Source: Mesorhizobium sp. WSM3860
GTDB lineage: Bacteria > Pseudomonadota > Alphaproteobacteria > Rhizobiales > Rhizobiaceae
Direction: 5' to 3'
NCBI RefSeq assembly: GCF_002294995.1
Contig: NZ_NSGF01000009.1
Span: forward strand, 1-64,000
DNA length: 64,000 nucleotides
Notes under the pieces: generated by a model
Told to the model about the DNA's origin: nothing
The model's input: only the letters and a program-made list of their open reading frames with translations
Database searches by the model: none
Part shown: in pieces, positions 20,579 through 28,710 of the stretch
Layout of the letters: each line of letters opens with the position of its first letter
Position numbering within the stretch: position 1 is the first letter of the stretch
Position numbers and translations under genes: made by a program

Positions 20579-21169
20579 TCAGCTACCACATTGCTGCAGC
20601 TGGGCGGCGTAGTCGCGGGCCATCTGATCGGTGGCGCGGGCGTAGTTCTGGACGCCGGCATCACCGCGATTGCCGCGGCCGTAGGCCGACCAGCCGAGAT
20701 AGTAGGCGAGATAGAGATTGTAGGTGTCGTTGCGGGCGACGCCCAAGGTGTCGACGGTCTTGGAATGATACCAGCCGACGAAGTCGATGGCGTCGGCGAA
20801 ACGGCTGCGGCGCGCCGCCCAGTTGCCGGTCTCCATCTGATATTGCGACCAGGTGCCGTCTAACGCCTGCGAATAGCCCGCGGCAGTCGAGACATGTTTC
20901 CAGGGAATGAAGCCGAGCAGCTTGGTGCGCGGTGGCCGGGCGTTGCTCTTGAAGCCGGATTCCTTGCGCACCGTCGCCATCAGCACCGGAACGGGAATGC
21001 CGTATTTTTGTTCGGTGCGCTCGGCGGCGGACTGCCAGTTGTCGAACCAGCCGTCATTCTGGTCGAAGACGGCGCAGACATTGTTGATGTGGCTGGGCGC
21101 CGTCGCGCAGGCCGCAAGCGCCAGCAGCAGAGAGACAGCGACAATTTTACTAAAACTCGACCTACGCAT
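20579..21169 (-). CDS. Lytic transglycosylase (SLT)-domain lipoprotein
   Basis: A 196-residue protein with a lipoprotein signal peptide (lipobox LAAC, acceptor Cys21). A compact SLT-like domain follows, with the catalytic-type Glu in RKESGF (Glu70), a GYSQALDGTW block and a C-terminal YLAYYLGWSAYGRG region matching the lysozyme-like fold. It probably cleaves or binds peptidoglycan at the inner face of the outer membrane. It converges on the ABC operon with only 20 bases between stops and no clear terminator. The enzymatic role is inferred from the family. Confidence 0.85.
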   Translation of the reverse strand: MRRSSFSKIVAVSLLLALAACATAPSHINNVCAVFDQNDGWFDNWQSAAERTEQKYGIPVPVLMATVRKESGFKSNARPPRTKLLGFIPWKHVSTAAGYSQALDGTWSQYQMETGNWAARRSRFADAIDFVGWYHSKTVDTLGVARNDTYNLYLAYYLGWSAYGRGNRGDAGVQNYARATDQMARDYAAQLQQCGS

Positions 21170-21380
21170 CGGAAGACGAATAGGCCGAAATCATAAAAGG
21201 AATCTTTCGAGCTTCCTTAACGTCGGCCGAGGCGCGTCGACCTTGACTCTATCGATATTTCGACTTCGCTCGTCGTATTTGTCTTCATCAGAATGAAAAA
21301 ATGCCGCCTTGGCTAAAATCACGCCGGCAAATGGCGTATTCCTGACAGCTCGCGCCTCAGGTCGGCGCTCTGATAAGCGC

Positions 21381-22919
21381 ATGACCGAACCAAGACGAAA
21401 ACGCGGCGCCGAACGGACCAGCAATCGCGGGCCCGCCGCCATTCCCCAGCTGCCGCCGCGGCGCGTGGCAAACCCTTACCCGCCGATGGCGGTGCTTTCG
21501 GCCGACCAGATCGAGGCCATTCATCAGGCCTCGATGCATATTCTCGAAAATTTTGGCATCGAGGTGATGAGCCCGCGAGCGCTCGCGCTGTTCGAGGGCG
21601 CCGGCGCCAAGGTCGATCACGGCTCGATGAATGTGCGCCTCGATCGCGGCATGGTCGACGAAGCGCTGAAGACGACACAGGCCAGCTACACACTCACGCC
21701 GCGCAACCCGGCTCGCGCCATTCATCTCGGCGGCAATACGATCAACTTCACGCTGGTGGCTGGGCCGCCCAACGTGCACGACATGGAGCGCGGCCGCCGC
21801 GCCGGCAATCTCGCCGACTATTGGGATCTTGTCCGGCTGGCGCAGCATTTCAACTGCATCCACATGCTGGGCAACCAGGTCTGCGCGCCGATCGAGCTGC
21901 CGGCGAATTCGCGGCACCTCGACACCTACTTCGCCAATCTGACGCTGACCGACAAATGCTTCCATGTCTCGGCGATCGGCCGGGGCAGGGCGCTGGACGG
22001 CATCGAGATGATGGCGATTGCGCGTGGTCTGACTCTCGACCAGATCGTCCAGGATCCCGGCGTCAGCACCATCATTTCCGTCAATTCGCCGCGCCGCTTC
22101 GACGAGATGATGGCCGAAGGGCTGATGACCATGGCCGAGTTCGGACAGTCGGTGGCGGTGACGCCGTTCACGCTGATGGGCGCGATGAGCCCGGTGACGC
22201 TTGCCGGCGCGCTGGCGCAGCAGAATGCCGAGGCACTGTTCGGCATCGTGCTGACCCAATTGGTGCGGCCCGGGGCGCCGGTGATGTATGGCGCCTTCAC
22301 CTCCAATGTCGACATGAAGTCCGGCGCGCCGGCCTTCGGCACGCCGGAAAACACCAAGGCCAACATCGCCTCCGGGCAATTGGCGCGGCGCTACAATCTG
22401 CCGTACCGCACGACGCCGGGCTCGGCGTCCAATGCCGCCGATGCGCAAGGCGCCTACGAGACGCTGATGGCGCTGTGGGGCGCCGTGCTTGGCCACGGCA
22501 ACCTCGTCTATCATGCCGCCGGCTGGCAGGAGGGCGGACTGACGGCGTCATTCGAAAAACTCATCATCGATGTCGAGATGATGCAGCACATGATGGAATT
22601 CCTGCGGCCGATCGTGGTCGACGAGGGCGAATTGGCGGTGGAGGCATTGGGAGCCGTGCCGACCGGCGGCCATTTCTTCGGCGAGCCGCATACGCTTGAG
22701 CGCTATGCCACCGCCTTCTATCAGCCGATGCTCTCCAACTGGCAGAATTACGAGGCCTGGCAGGAGGCCGGCGCGCTCGACACGACGGCGCGCGCGACGC
22801 GTCTGTGGAAAAAGGCGCTGGAGGAGTACATTCAGCCGGCAATGGACCCAGCCGTGCGCGAGGCGCTTGAAGCCTATATGGCGCGCCGCAAGGAAGCGAT
22901 CGGGCAGGGCGAGCCGTGA
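21381..22919 (+). CDS. Trimethylamine methyltransferase (MttB) family protein, non-pyrrolysine
   Basis: A 512-residue protein of the MttB superfamily, recognised by the N-terminal LSADQIEAIHQASMHILENFGIEV block and the long TIM-barrel body. No in-frame amber codon interrupts it, so it is a non-pyrrolysine member. Family members without pyrrolysine include glycine betaine:corrinoid methyltransferases. The next gene is a dimethylglycine-dehydrogenase-like enzyme, which fits stepwise demethylation of a methylated amine, but no corrinoid protein gene is seen here. The start is uncertain: ATG 21381 opens MTEPRRKRGAER as in related proteins, while a TTG at 21309 would add 24 residues; neither has a strong ribosome site. 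Confidence 0.88.
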   Translation: MTEPRRKRGAERTSNRGPAAIPQLPPRRVANPYPPMAVLSADQIEAIHQASMHILENFGIEVMSPRALALFEGAGAKVDHGSMNVRLDRGMVDEALKTTQASYTLTPRNPARAIHLGGNTINFTLVAGPPNVHDMERGRRAGNLADYWDLVRLAQHFNCIHMLGNQVCAPIELPANSRHLDTYFANLTLTDKCFHVSAIGRGRALDGIEMMAIARGLTLDQIVQDPGVSTIISVNSPRRFDEMMAEGLMTMAEFGQSVAVTPFTLMGAMSPVTLAGALAQQNAEALFGIVLTQLVRPGAPVMYGAFTSNVDMKSGAPAFGTPENTKANIASGQLARRYNLPYRTTPGSASNAADAQGAYETLMALWGAVLGHGNLVYHAAGWQEGGLTASFEKLIIDVEMMQHMMEFLRPIVVDEGELAVEALGAVPTGGHFFGEPHTLERYATAFYQPMLSNWQNYEAWQEAGALDTTARATRLWKKALEEYIQPAMDPAVREALEAYMARRKEAIGQGEP

Positions 22920-23050
22920 TTTCCTTGGCGTCGGCGTGTGGCACCTCGCTCTGTCCTGCCGGACATCGTCCCCTCAAGGCGGGAGATTGGCTGTCATCTC
23001 TTTCGCCGGTCGCCAACGCTGAAAGATGGGCGGCAAGGCCGCCGTTGCTG

Positions 23051-23091
23051 ATCTCCCCCAGCGGGAGATGGCCGGCAGGCCAGAGGAGGGC
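23051..23091. repeat. Short rhizobial intergenic palindrome with conserved tail
   Basis: ATCTCCC (23051-23057) and GGGAGAT (23063-23069) flank a 5-nt loop and are followed by a GCCGGCAGG tail also found next to the palindrome at 180-209. It sits in the 229-bp gap between the MttB-family gene and the DMGDH-like gene and is probably a degenerate copy of the same element class. I see no gene in that gap. Confidence 0.55.
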
Positions 23092-23148
23092 TGGCTTGGC
23101 ACTTCCTTTTCCGATTCATCCTACGGCCCCAACTCACCGGAAGAACCC

Positions 23149-25575
23149 ATGAAGTCGCATGCAAAGGTCGTGGTCATCGGCGGCGGTGTCGTCGGATGCT
23201 CCGTGCTGTTCCATCTTGCCCGCCACGGCTGGACCGACGTCGTGCTTCTGGAGCGCGATGAGCTGACCTCGGGCTCGACCTGGCATGCGGCCGGCGGCAT
23301 GCACACCATCAACGGCGATCCCAACGTCGCCAAGCTGCAGAAATACACGATCTCGCTCTACAAGGAGATCGAGGAGCTTTCCGGTCAGGCGACGGGCGTG
23401 CATCTGACCGGCGGCGTTCTTCTGGCGGCGACCGAGGCGCGGCTCGACTGGCTGCGTGGCGTCGTCTCCAAGGGCCGCTATCTCGGCATCGACCTCGAAG
23501 AGATCTCGCCGAAGGAGGCGGCAGAGTTGATGCCGCTGCTCGACCCGAAGCAATTCGTCGGCGCGGTGCGCAACAAGGAGGACGGCCATCTCGATCCCTC
23601 CGGCGTCACCCATGCCTATGCCAAGGCCGCGCGGAAGCTGGGCGCGGAAGTGGAGCGCTTCACCAAGGTCGAGGACATCGTGCGCCGCCCCGACGGCCTG
23701 TGGCGCGTCATCACCAACAAGGGCGATGTGATCACCGAGCATGTCGTCAACGCCGGCGGGCTCTGGGCGCGCGAGGTCGGCCGCATGGTCGGGCTGGAGC
23801 TGCCGGTCCTCGCCATGGAGCACATGTACCTGATCACCGAGGACATGCCGGAGGTCGCCGACTGGAACAAGAAGACCGGCACGGAAATCATCCATGCGGT
23901 CGACTTCGACGGCGAGCTCTATCTGCGCCAGGAGCGCGGCGGCATGCTGATGGGCACCTACGAGAAAGCCAACAAGGTCTGGTCCGAATTCTCCACACCG
24001 TGGAATTTCGGCCACGAGCTCTTGGAGCCGGATATCGATCGCATCGCGCCCTCGCTCGAAGTCGGCTTCCGTCACTTCCCCGCCTTCCAGAACACCGGCA
24101 TCAAGCAGATCATCAACGGCCCCTTCACCTTCGCGCCGGACGGCAACCCGCTGGTCGGTCCGGTGCGCGGCCTGCCGGGCTTCTGGGTCGCCTGCGGTGT
24201 CATGGCGGGTTTTTCTCAAGGCGGCGGTGTTGGCCTCGCGCTCTCAAACTGGATGATCGAGGGCGACCCCGGCGCCGACATCTGGGCGATGGACGTCGCG
24301 CGCTACGGCGACTGGGCGACGATGGCCTACACCAATGCCAAGGTGCGCGAGAACTATTCGCGCCGCTTCTCGATCCGCTTCCCGAACGAGGAACTGCCGG
24401 CCGGGCGTCCGCTGAAGACAACGCCGGTCTACGACATGTTGTCGGCCAAGGGTGCGCAATGGGGCGTCGCCTTTGGGCTGGAAGTGCCGCTCTGGTATGC
24501 GCCCGAAGGCGTCAAGGACGAGTTCTCCTGGCGGCGCTCGACTGATTTCGACCATGTCGCAAATGAAGTGGCCGCCGTTCGCAACGGCGTCGGCCTCTCG
24601 GAGATCTCGAGCTTCGCCAAGTACAAGGCGACGGGCGAGGGGGCGGCAGCCTGGCTCGACCGTCTGCTTGCCTGCAGGCTGCCGAAACCCGGCCGCATGA
24701 CGCTGGCGCCGATGCTGAAGGAAGACGGCAAGCTGATAGGCGATTTCACACTCGCCAATATTGACGACAGCGAATGGTTCATCGCCGGCTCCGGCGTCGC
24801 CGAGCAGTACCATATGCGCTGGTTCGAGGCGCATCTTCCGGAGGACGGCACGGTGCGTATCGAGGCGCTGGGGCAGAGGCTCACCGGACTTGCCATCGCC
24901 GGGCCGAAGGCGAGGGAGGTGCTCGCCAAGGTCACCCACGCCGACGTCTCCAACGCGGCGTTCCCGTTCATGGCCGTCGCCAGGATGGATATCGGCATGG
25001 CGCCTTGCCTCGTCGGCCGCGTGAGCTACACCGGCGATCTCGGCTACGAGATCTGGGTGGCGCCGGAATATCAGCGCGCCGCATACCAGGCGCTGGTCAA
25101 GGCCGGCGAGGAATTCGGCATTGGCCTGTTCGGCTCGCGCGCACTCAATGCGCTCAGACTCGAAAAGAATTACGGCTCATGGGCGCGGGAATACCGGCCG
25201 ATCTATGGGCCGCTCGAGGCCGGGCTCGACCGGTTCGTCGCCTACGGCAAGGACGCCGATTTCATCGGCAAGGAAGCAGCACTAGCCGAGCGTAAGCAAG
25301 GCGGGAAGCTCCGGCTGCGCGCCTTCATCGTCGAGGCCACCGACGCCGACGTCATCGGCGACGAGGCAATCTGGCATGAGGGCGCCGTGCGCGGCTGGGT
25401 CACGTCCGGCGGCTATGCGCACAATTCGAGGAAATCGGTTGCCATGGGTTATGTGCCGAAGGAGATCGCCGACAGGGCGGACGGTTTCGAGATCGAGATC
25501 CTCGGCAAGCGCCACGCCGCGCGCATTCAGTCAACGCCGCTGTTCGACGCCAATTTCGAGCGGATGCGTGCTTGA
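23149..25575 (+). CDS. FAD-dependent dimethylglycine/sarcosine dehydrogenase-like protein with GcvT domain
   Basis: An 808-residue two-part enzyme. Residues about 1-380 form a DAO-type FAD oxidoreductase with the dinucleotide motif VVVIGGGVVGCSVLFHLARHG and STWHAAGG, where the His of related enzymes takes part in covalent FAD attachment. Residues about 430-808 resemble the folate-binding aminomethyltransferase GcvT. The usual reaction is oxidative N-demethylation of dimethylglycine or sarcosine, with the one-carbon unit passed to tetrahydrofolate. ATG 23149 has GGAAG upstream and starts at the Rossmann strand; an in-frame extension from 23026 runs through the repeat and is rejected. Position after the MttB-family gene suggests a shared methylamine or betaine pathway. 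The exact substrate cannot be fixed. Confidence 0.88.
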   Translation: MKSHAKVVVIGGGVVGCSVLFHLARHGWTDVVLLERDELTSGSTWHAAGGMHTINGDPNVAKLQKYTISLYKEIEELSGQATGVHLTGGVLLAATEARLDWLRGVVSKGRYLGIDLEEISPKEAAELMPLLDPKQFVGAVRNKEDGHLDPSGVTHAYAKAARKLGAEVERFTKVEDIVRRPDGLWRVITNKGDVITEHVVNAGGLWAREVGRMVGLELPVLAMEHMYLITEDMPEVADWNKKTGTEIIHAVDFDGELYLRQERGGMLMGTYEKANKVWSEFSTPWNFGHELLEPDIDRIAPSLEVGFRHFPAFQNTGIKQIINGPFTFAPDGNPLVGPVRGLPGFWVACGVMAGFSQGGGVGLALSNWMIEGDPGADIWAMDVARYGDWATMAYTNAKVRENYSRRFSIRFPNEELPAGRPLKTTPVYDMLSAKGAQWGVAFGLEVPLWYAPEGVKDEFSWRRSTDFDHVANEVAAVRNGVGLSEISSFAKYKATGEGAAAWLDRLLACRLPKPGRMTLAPMLKEDGKLIGDFTLANIDDSEWFIAGSGVAEQYHMRWFEAHLPEDGTVRIEALGQRLTGLAIAGPKAREVLAKVTHADVSNAAFPFMAVARMDIGMAPCLVGRVSYTGDLGYEIWVAPEYQRAAYQALVKAGEEFGIGLFGSRALNALRLEKNYGSWAREYRPIYGPLEAGLDRFVAYGKDADFIGKEAALAERKQGGKLRLRAFIVEATDADVIGDEAIWHEGAVRGWVTSGGYAHNSRKSVAMGYVPKEIADRADGFEIEILGKRHAARIQSTPLFDANFERMRA

Positions 25576-25602
25576 AAAACAGGCGCGCATCCGCACAGGG
25601 CA

Positions 25603-25995
25603 TCAGGCGCTGCGGCGATTGTCCAGCGCGAAAGCGCCGGGACCGGCGAAGACCAGATAGAGGAAGATGAAGCAGAACGAGATCGCTGCGTCGCCGCCAT
25701 TGTTGACGGGGAAGAAGTCGCGCGGGAAATGCGCCATGAAATAGGCGATGGCCATCTCGCCGCAGAGTAGAAAGGCCACGGGACGCGTCAGCAGTCCGAG
25801 GGCCAACAGGATACCGCCGGCGAATTCGAGGATTGCGGACGTCAGCGCGAGCCCTGTCAGCGCTCCGGCATGGGCGCCGGGAGGAAAATTGAACAACTTC
25901 TGCGTGCCGTGCTCGGTGAACTGCAAGGCGGTCATGATGCGAAGCACGCCCAGCGCCTGCGGCTGATAGCGGGAGAGACCTTCAAAAAGCTTCAT
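25603..25995 (-). CDS. DoxX family membrane protein
   Basis: A 130-residue protein with four predicted membrane segments and DoxX features: the opening block LGVLRIMTALQFTEHGTQKLF, then EFAGGILLALGLLTRPVAF. The family is linked in different bacteria to quinone-related electron transfer and thiol stress; no specific role can be given here. It converges with the DMGDH-like gene. Confidence 0.87.
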   Translation of the reverse strand: MKLFEGLSRYQPQALGVLRIMTALQFTEHGTQKLFNFPPGAHAGALTGLALTSAILEFAGGILLALGLLTRPVAFLLCGEMAIAYFMAHFPRDFFPVNNGGDAAISFCFIFLYLVFAGPGAFALDNRRSA

Positions 25996-26195
25996 CTAAA
26001 CTCCATCTTGCCCTTCCGGACCCGCCATAAATTATCGCCCGGAAATGGACCATTCACTTCCTACGGCCAGCCGTCAACAATCGGTGATTGGGCATGGTTT
26101 CATCTCTTCCGGTCCCCTTCTCGCCTTAGTTGCATTTATCTCTCAAAAGTTGTATTGAGCGCGGATGCACCAACCTTTCCGGGAATCCCTTCGGC

Positions 26196-26684
26196 ATGAA
26201 AAAAGTCGCCATCAGCCTCTTCGCAATCCTTGCAGGCACGAGCTTCGCCATAGCTGCCGATGCCGGTTGTGATGCCTTCAAATGGCCGGTGACACGCGAG
26301 CAGGCCCTGTTTCCGTCAGCGTCAGCCGCCCAGTCCGGCGCCGCCCTGACAGTCGGGCAAGCGGCGGATTTCGCACTTGCAGCGGTCGACACGATCGGTT
26401 TTGAAGTTCCGCCGGGACGTGCACCGGCAGCCGGCACGTTCGGCGCGATGGCAAGCGTCACCGTACCGGCTGAAGGCGAGCTCCAGTTCAGCCTGTCCGA
26501 CGAGGTCTGGATCGATGTCGTCCAAGACGGCCACGCCGTGAAGTCGGCGGGCTTCAGCCGCGCAAAGACCTGCCCGGGCATTCGCAAGAGCGTGCGCTTC
26601 AAGCTGTCCGCTGGCCCGGCCACCGTGCAGCTCAGCGGCGCCAAGAAGGCCGATCTCAAAGTGGCGGTGCTGACCCCGGAGTGA
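26196..26684 (+). CDS. Small exported protein of unknown function
   Basis: A 162-residue protein with a clear Sec signal peptide (MKKVAISLFAILAGTSFAIA, cleavage near residue 20). The mature part has Cys24 and a second Cys in AKTCPGIRKS and looks beta-rich. I start at ATG 26196 because the signal peptide begins there; the frame stays open upstream without signal-like residues. The spacing of strand-like stretches and the closing ATVQLSGAKKADLKVAVLTPE suggest a ligand-binding or homophilic beta fold, but I recognise no family with confidence. Confidence 0.75.
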   Translation: MKKVAISLFAILAGTSFAIAADAGCDAFKWPVTREQALFPSASAAQSGAALTVGQAADFALAAVDTIGFEVPPGRAPAAGTFGAMASVTVPAEGELQFSLSDEVWIDVVQDGHAVKSAGFSRAKTCPGIRKSVRFKLSAGPATVQLSGAKKADLKVAVLTPE

Positions 26685-26700
26685 CGGCCAAGAGGGCGAC

Positions 26701-26726
26701 GCTGGCGCCGGGCCAGCGCCCCCTTT
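26701..26726. terminator. Hairpin between convergent genes
   Basis: CGCTGGC (26701-26707) pairs with GCCAGCG (26713-26719), followed by CCCCCTTT. It lies between the exported protein and the convergent VOC gene. The T run is short, so the terminator call is moderate. Confidence 0.5.
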
Positions 26727-26805
26727 GTCCGGCCCGACCTCCGCAGCACCTGCGCTGCGGCTGCGCAGGGTAGCCGGAGATCTGCCCCACAAGGGGCGGC
26801 AGTTT

Positions 26806-27582
26806 CTACCGCCCAGGCGCCAGCAGCGCGAAATGCGCGCCTTGCGGGTCCTGGCATTGGATGATCCACTGCGCGCTCGGCACCTCCATCGGCCCCATCA
26901 ATACCTTGCCGCCATTGTCGGTGACGCGCTTGGCGGCGGCGTCGATCGCATCGACGTTGAAATAGAACTGCCAGACCGGCACCGGGATCTGCGGCGGTTT
27001 GTTCATCATACCGCCGCCGGATTCGGGGCCGGCGCCGAAGGTCTGGTAGATGCCCATTTCGCCCATGTCGAACTGACCGGCGCTCTCCCAGCCGAACTGG
27101 TTGGAATAGAAGTCGAAAGCGGCTTTCCAGTCCGAGGTGTAGAGCTCGTGCCAGCCGACATGGCCGGCCGTGGTCGCGGCTACCGGCGGCTGCTCGGGCT
27201 GGTTGGGCTGCAGGAACATGAAGGTCGCGCCCTGCGGGTCGGCGACGACGGCGAAGCGACCGACGCCGGGAATATCATCCGGCGCGCGATGAACGGCACC
27301 GCCAGCGTCCTTGAGAGCCTTCGTCGAGGCATCGACGTCTTTGGTGTAGATGTAGCCGAGCCAGGCCGGCGGCATGCCCATCTTGGCGGCATCCTCCGGG
27401 ATCGTCATCAATCCGCCGACGCCGCGTACGCTGGAATTCATCACGATGTAGCGCGGCATGCCCGGCGCCTTGTCGAAGGGCTCGGCCCGCCAGCCGACGA
27501 CGGCAGTGTAAAAGGCCTCGGCGGCGTCGAGGTCGGTGGTCATCAGTTCATACCAGAAGAAGGGTTTTGCGGCATTCGGCAT
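26806..27582 (-). CDS. VOC (glyoxalase/bleomycin-resistance) family protein with two modules
   Basis: A 258-residue protein made of two vicinal-oxygen-chelate modules (about 5-120 and 130-258). Each opens with the family pattern, FFWYELMTTDLDAAEAFY and GWHELYTSDWKAAFDFY. ATG 27582 is chosen because GAGGAG lies seven bases upstream; a GTG five codons earlier overlaps that site. VOC proteins bind a metal and act as lyases, isomerases, dioxygenases or sequestering proteins; the substrate cannot be predicted. Confidence 0.88.
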   Translation of the reverse strand: MPNAAKPFFWYELMTTDLDAAEAFYTAVVGWRAEPFDKAPGMPRYIVMNSSVRGVGGLMTIPEDAAKMGMPPAWLGYIYTKDVDASTKALKDAGGAVHRAPDDIPGVGRFAVVADPQGATFMFLQPNQPEQPPVAATTAGHVGWHELYTSDWKAAFDFYSNQFGWESAGQFDMGEMGIYQTFGAGPESGGGMMNKPPQIPVPVWQFYFNVDAIDAAAKRVTDNGGKVLMGPMEVPSAQWIIQCQDPQGAHFALLAPGR

Positions 27583-27694
27583 GGTCGGTCTCCTCACCGG
27601 TTCGGGCAGCGATCGCGGTTACGATCCATCCTAGGACGATCTCGGCGACAGAAATCCGACATCTGGACCAGAAATCGAGAACGGCAAGGCGCTC

Positions 27695-27764
27695 ATGCAT
27701 GTCACCCAAAAATGCGCCGAGGTTTTAGGGGAACGGCACGCATCAAAACAAAGCTTAAAAGCGC
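27695..27764. repeat. Dispersed rhizobial repeat, copy 1
   Basis: This stretch (core CATCAAAACAAAG at about 27740-27752, preceded by CACCCAAAAATG) aligns over some 60 bases with 61053-61114 downstream of metF. It lies in the 281-bp gap between the VOC and ChaC-like genes, where I see no other gene. It looks like a member of a dispersed non-coding repeat family found in Mesorhizobium (from memory). Confidence 0.65.
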
Positions 27765-27863
27765 GTCGCCCGAATCCGTTTCTGCGCAACGCGTCTTAGG
27801 ACCCGCGATCTTGCGCGCTCCGCGGTTTTCGACTTTGCTGGCGTCAAAGAGGGGCTGTCTTTC

Positions 27864-28598
27864 ATGCGTCGAATGTCGCTTACGCCCGAGCTTGTCGCTT
27901 TGTGCCATCGCGAGGAGCTCGACCCTGGTCCGAGCGGGGACTGGACGCAACTCAACGACGACGATTTCGGCGCGCTCGCCTTGCGCCTGTCAGACGAGGC
28001 CGACGAGGGGCCGCTCTGGGTGTTCGCGTATGGCTCGCTGATCTGGAAGCCGGCGTTTGAATCCGTCGAGCAACGCCGCGCCTCCGCCTATGGCTGGCAT
28101 CGCTCCTTCTGCCTCGACATGGTGCGCTGGCGAGGCAGCGCCGCGCAGCCGGGCCTGATGATGGCGCTCGAGCGCGGCGGCCGTTGCGACGGCGTCATCT
28201 ATCGCCTGCCGGATGGCGAGAAGCTCGGCCAGATCGAGAGATTGCTGCGGCGAGAAATCGACGACCATGAAAGCGTCAGCTCGGTCCGCTGGGTTCCGGT
28301 ACGCACGGCGCAAGGATCGCTGCGGGCGCTGGGTTTCTGGGTCGGTGTGACGGGCAGGGGCACGTCGCTCAGGCAGCCGCTCGAAAGGGTGGCAAAGATA
28401 CTGGCGCGCGCGTGCGGCCATATCGGTTCCGGCGCCGAATATCTTTACAACACCGTCAGCCACCTCGAGACATTCGGCATCCATGACCGCAATCTGTGGC
28501 GCCTGCAGGAGCTCGTTGCCGACGAGATCAGGTCGATCCATCATTCCAGGATTGAAAGCCCTGAACCGGCGAACAACGCCGTGATGGCGATAACATGA
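27864..28598 (+). CDS. ChaC-like gamma-glutamylcyclotransferase
   Basis: A 244-residue protein with the cyclotransferase fold motif WVFAYGSLIWKP (about residues 51-62), in which the YGSL loop binds the gamma-glutamyl group. Other ChaC-type features are RRASAYGWHRSFC, the conserved GVIYRLP strand and a C-terminal YLYNTVSHLETFGIHDRNLW block. The family splits glutathione into 5-oxoproline and Cys-Gly in the cytoplasm; in bacteria the physiological role is unclear. ATG 27873 is a possible alternative start. Confidence 0.88.
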   Translation: MRRMSLTPELVALCHREELDPGPSGDWTQLNDDDFGALALRLSDEADEGPLWVFAYGSLIWKPAFESVEQRRASAYGWHRSFCLDMVRWRGSAAQPGLMMALERGGRCDGVIYRLPDGEKLGQIERLLRREIDDHESVSSVRWVPVRTAQGSLRALGFWVGVTGRGTSLRQPLERVAKILARACGHIGSGAEYLYNTVSHLETFGIHDRNLWRLQELVADEIRSIHHSRIESPEPANNAVMAIT

Positions 28599-28646
28599 CT
28601 ACCACTATCATGTTTTGTGCAAGCAATACAGCAGCTTGGCCGAAAA

Positions 28647-28662
28647 TTGACCAATTGATAAA
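28647..28662 (+). promoter_or_regulatory. Candidate RutR-type operator upstream of preT
   Basis: TTGACCAATTGATAAA matches the E. coli RutR consensus TTGACCA-NN-TGGTCAA at 12 of the 14 defined positions (left half 7/7, right half 5/7). It ends 48 bases before the preT start, and its TTGACC could also serve as a -35 element, so binding there would block transcription. A second 12/14 match is at 36632-36647 next to the RutR-like gene. The match is by eye and not tested. Confidence 0.6.
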
Positions 28663-28710
28663 AAAATAAAACGTGCTAGCCTTCCTCGAAACAAAACAAG
28701 GGGAACTGGA

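Noticed and set aside
21309..22919. Pyrrolysine-containing trimethylamine methyltransferase
   Set aside because: The frame is open without an internal TAG and no pyl genes are seen; it is a non-pyrrolysine homologue.
23026..23148. N-terminal extension of the DMGDH-like protein
   Set aside because: The 41 extra codons translate the palindromic repeat, and a ribosome site with the Rossmann strand start fits ATG 23149.
28653..28680. Complete housekeeping promoter upstream of preT
   Set aside because: TTGACC could be a -35 but no acceptable -10 stands at 16-18 bases, so only the operator-like site was annotated.
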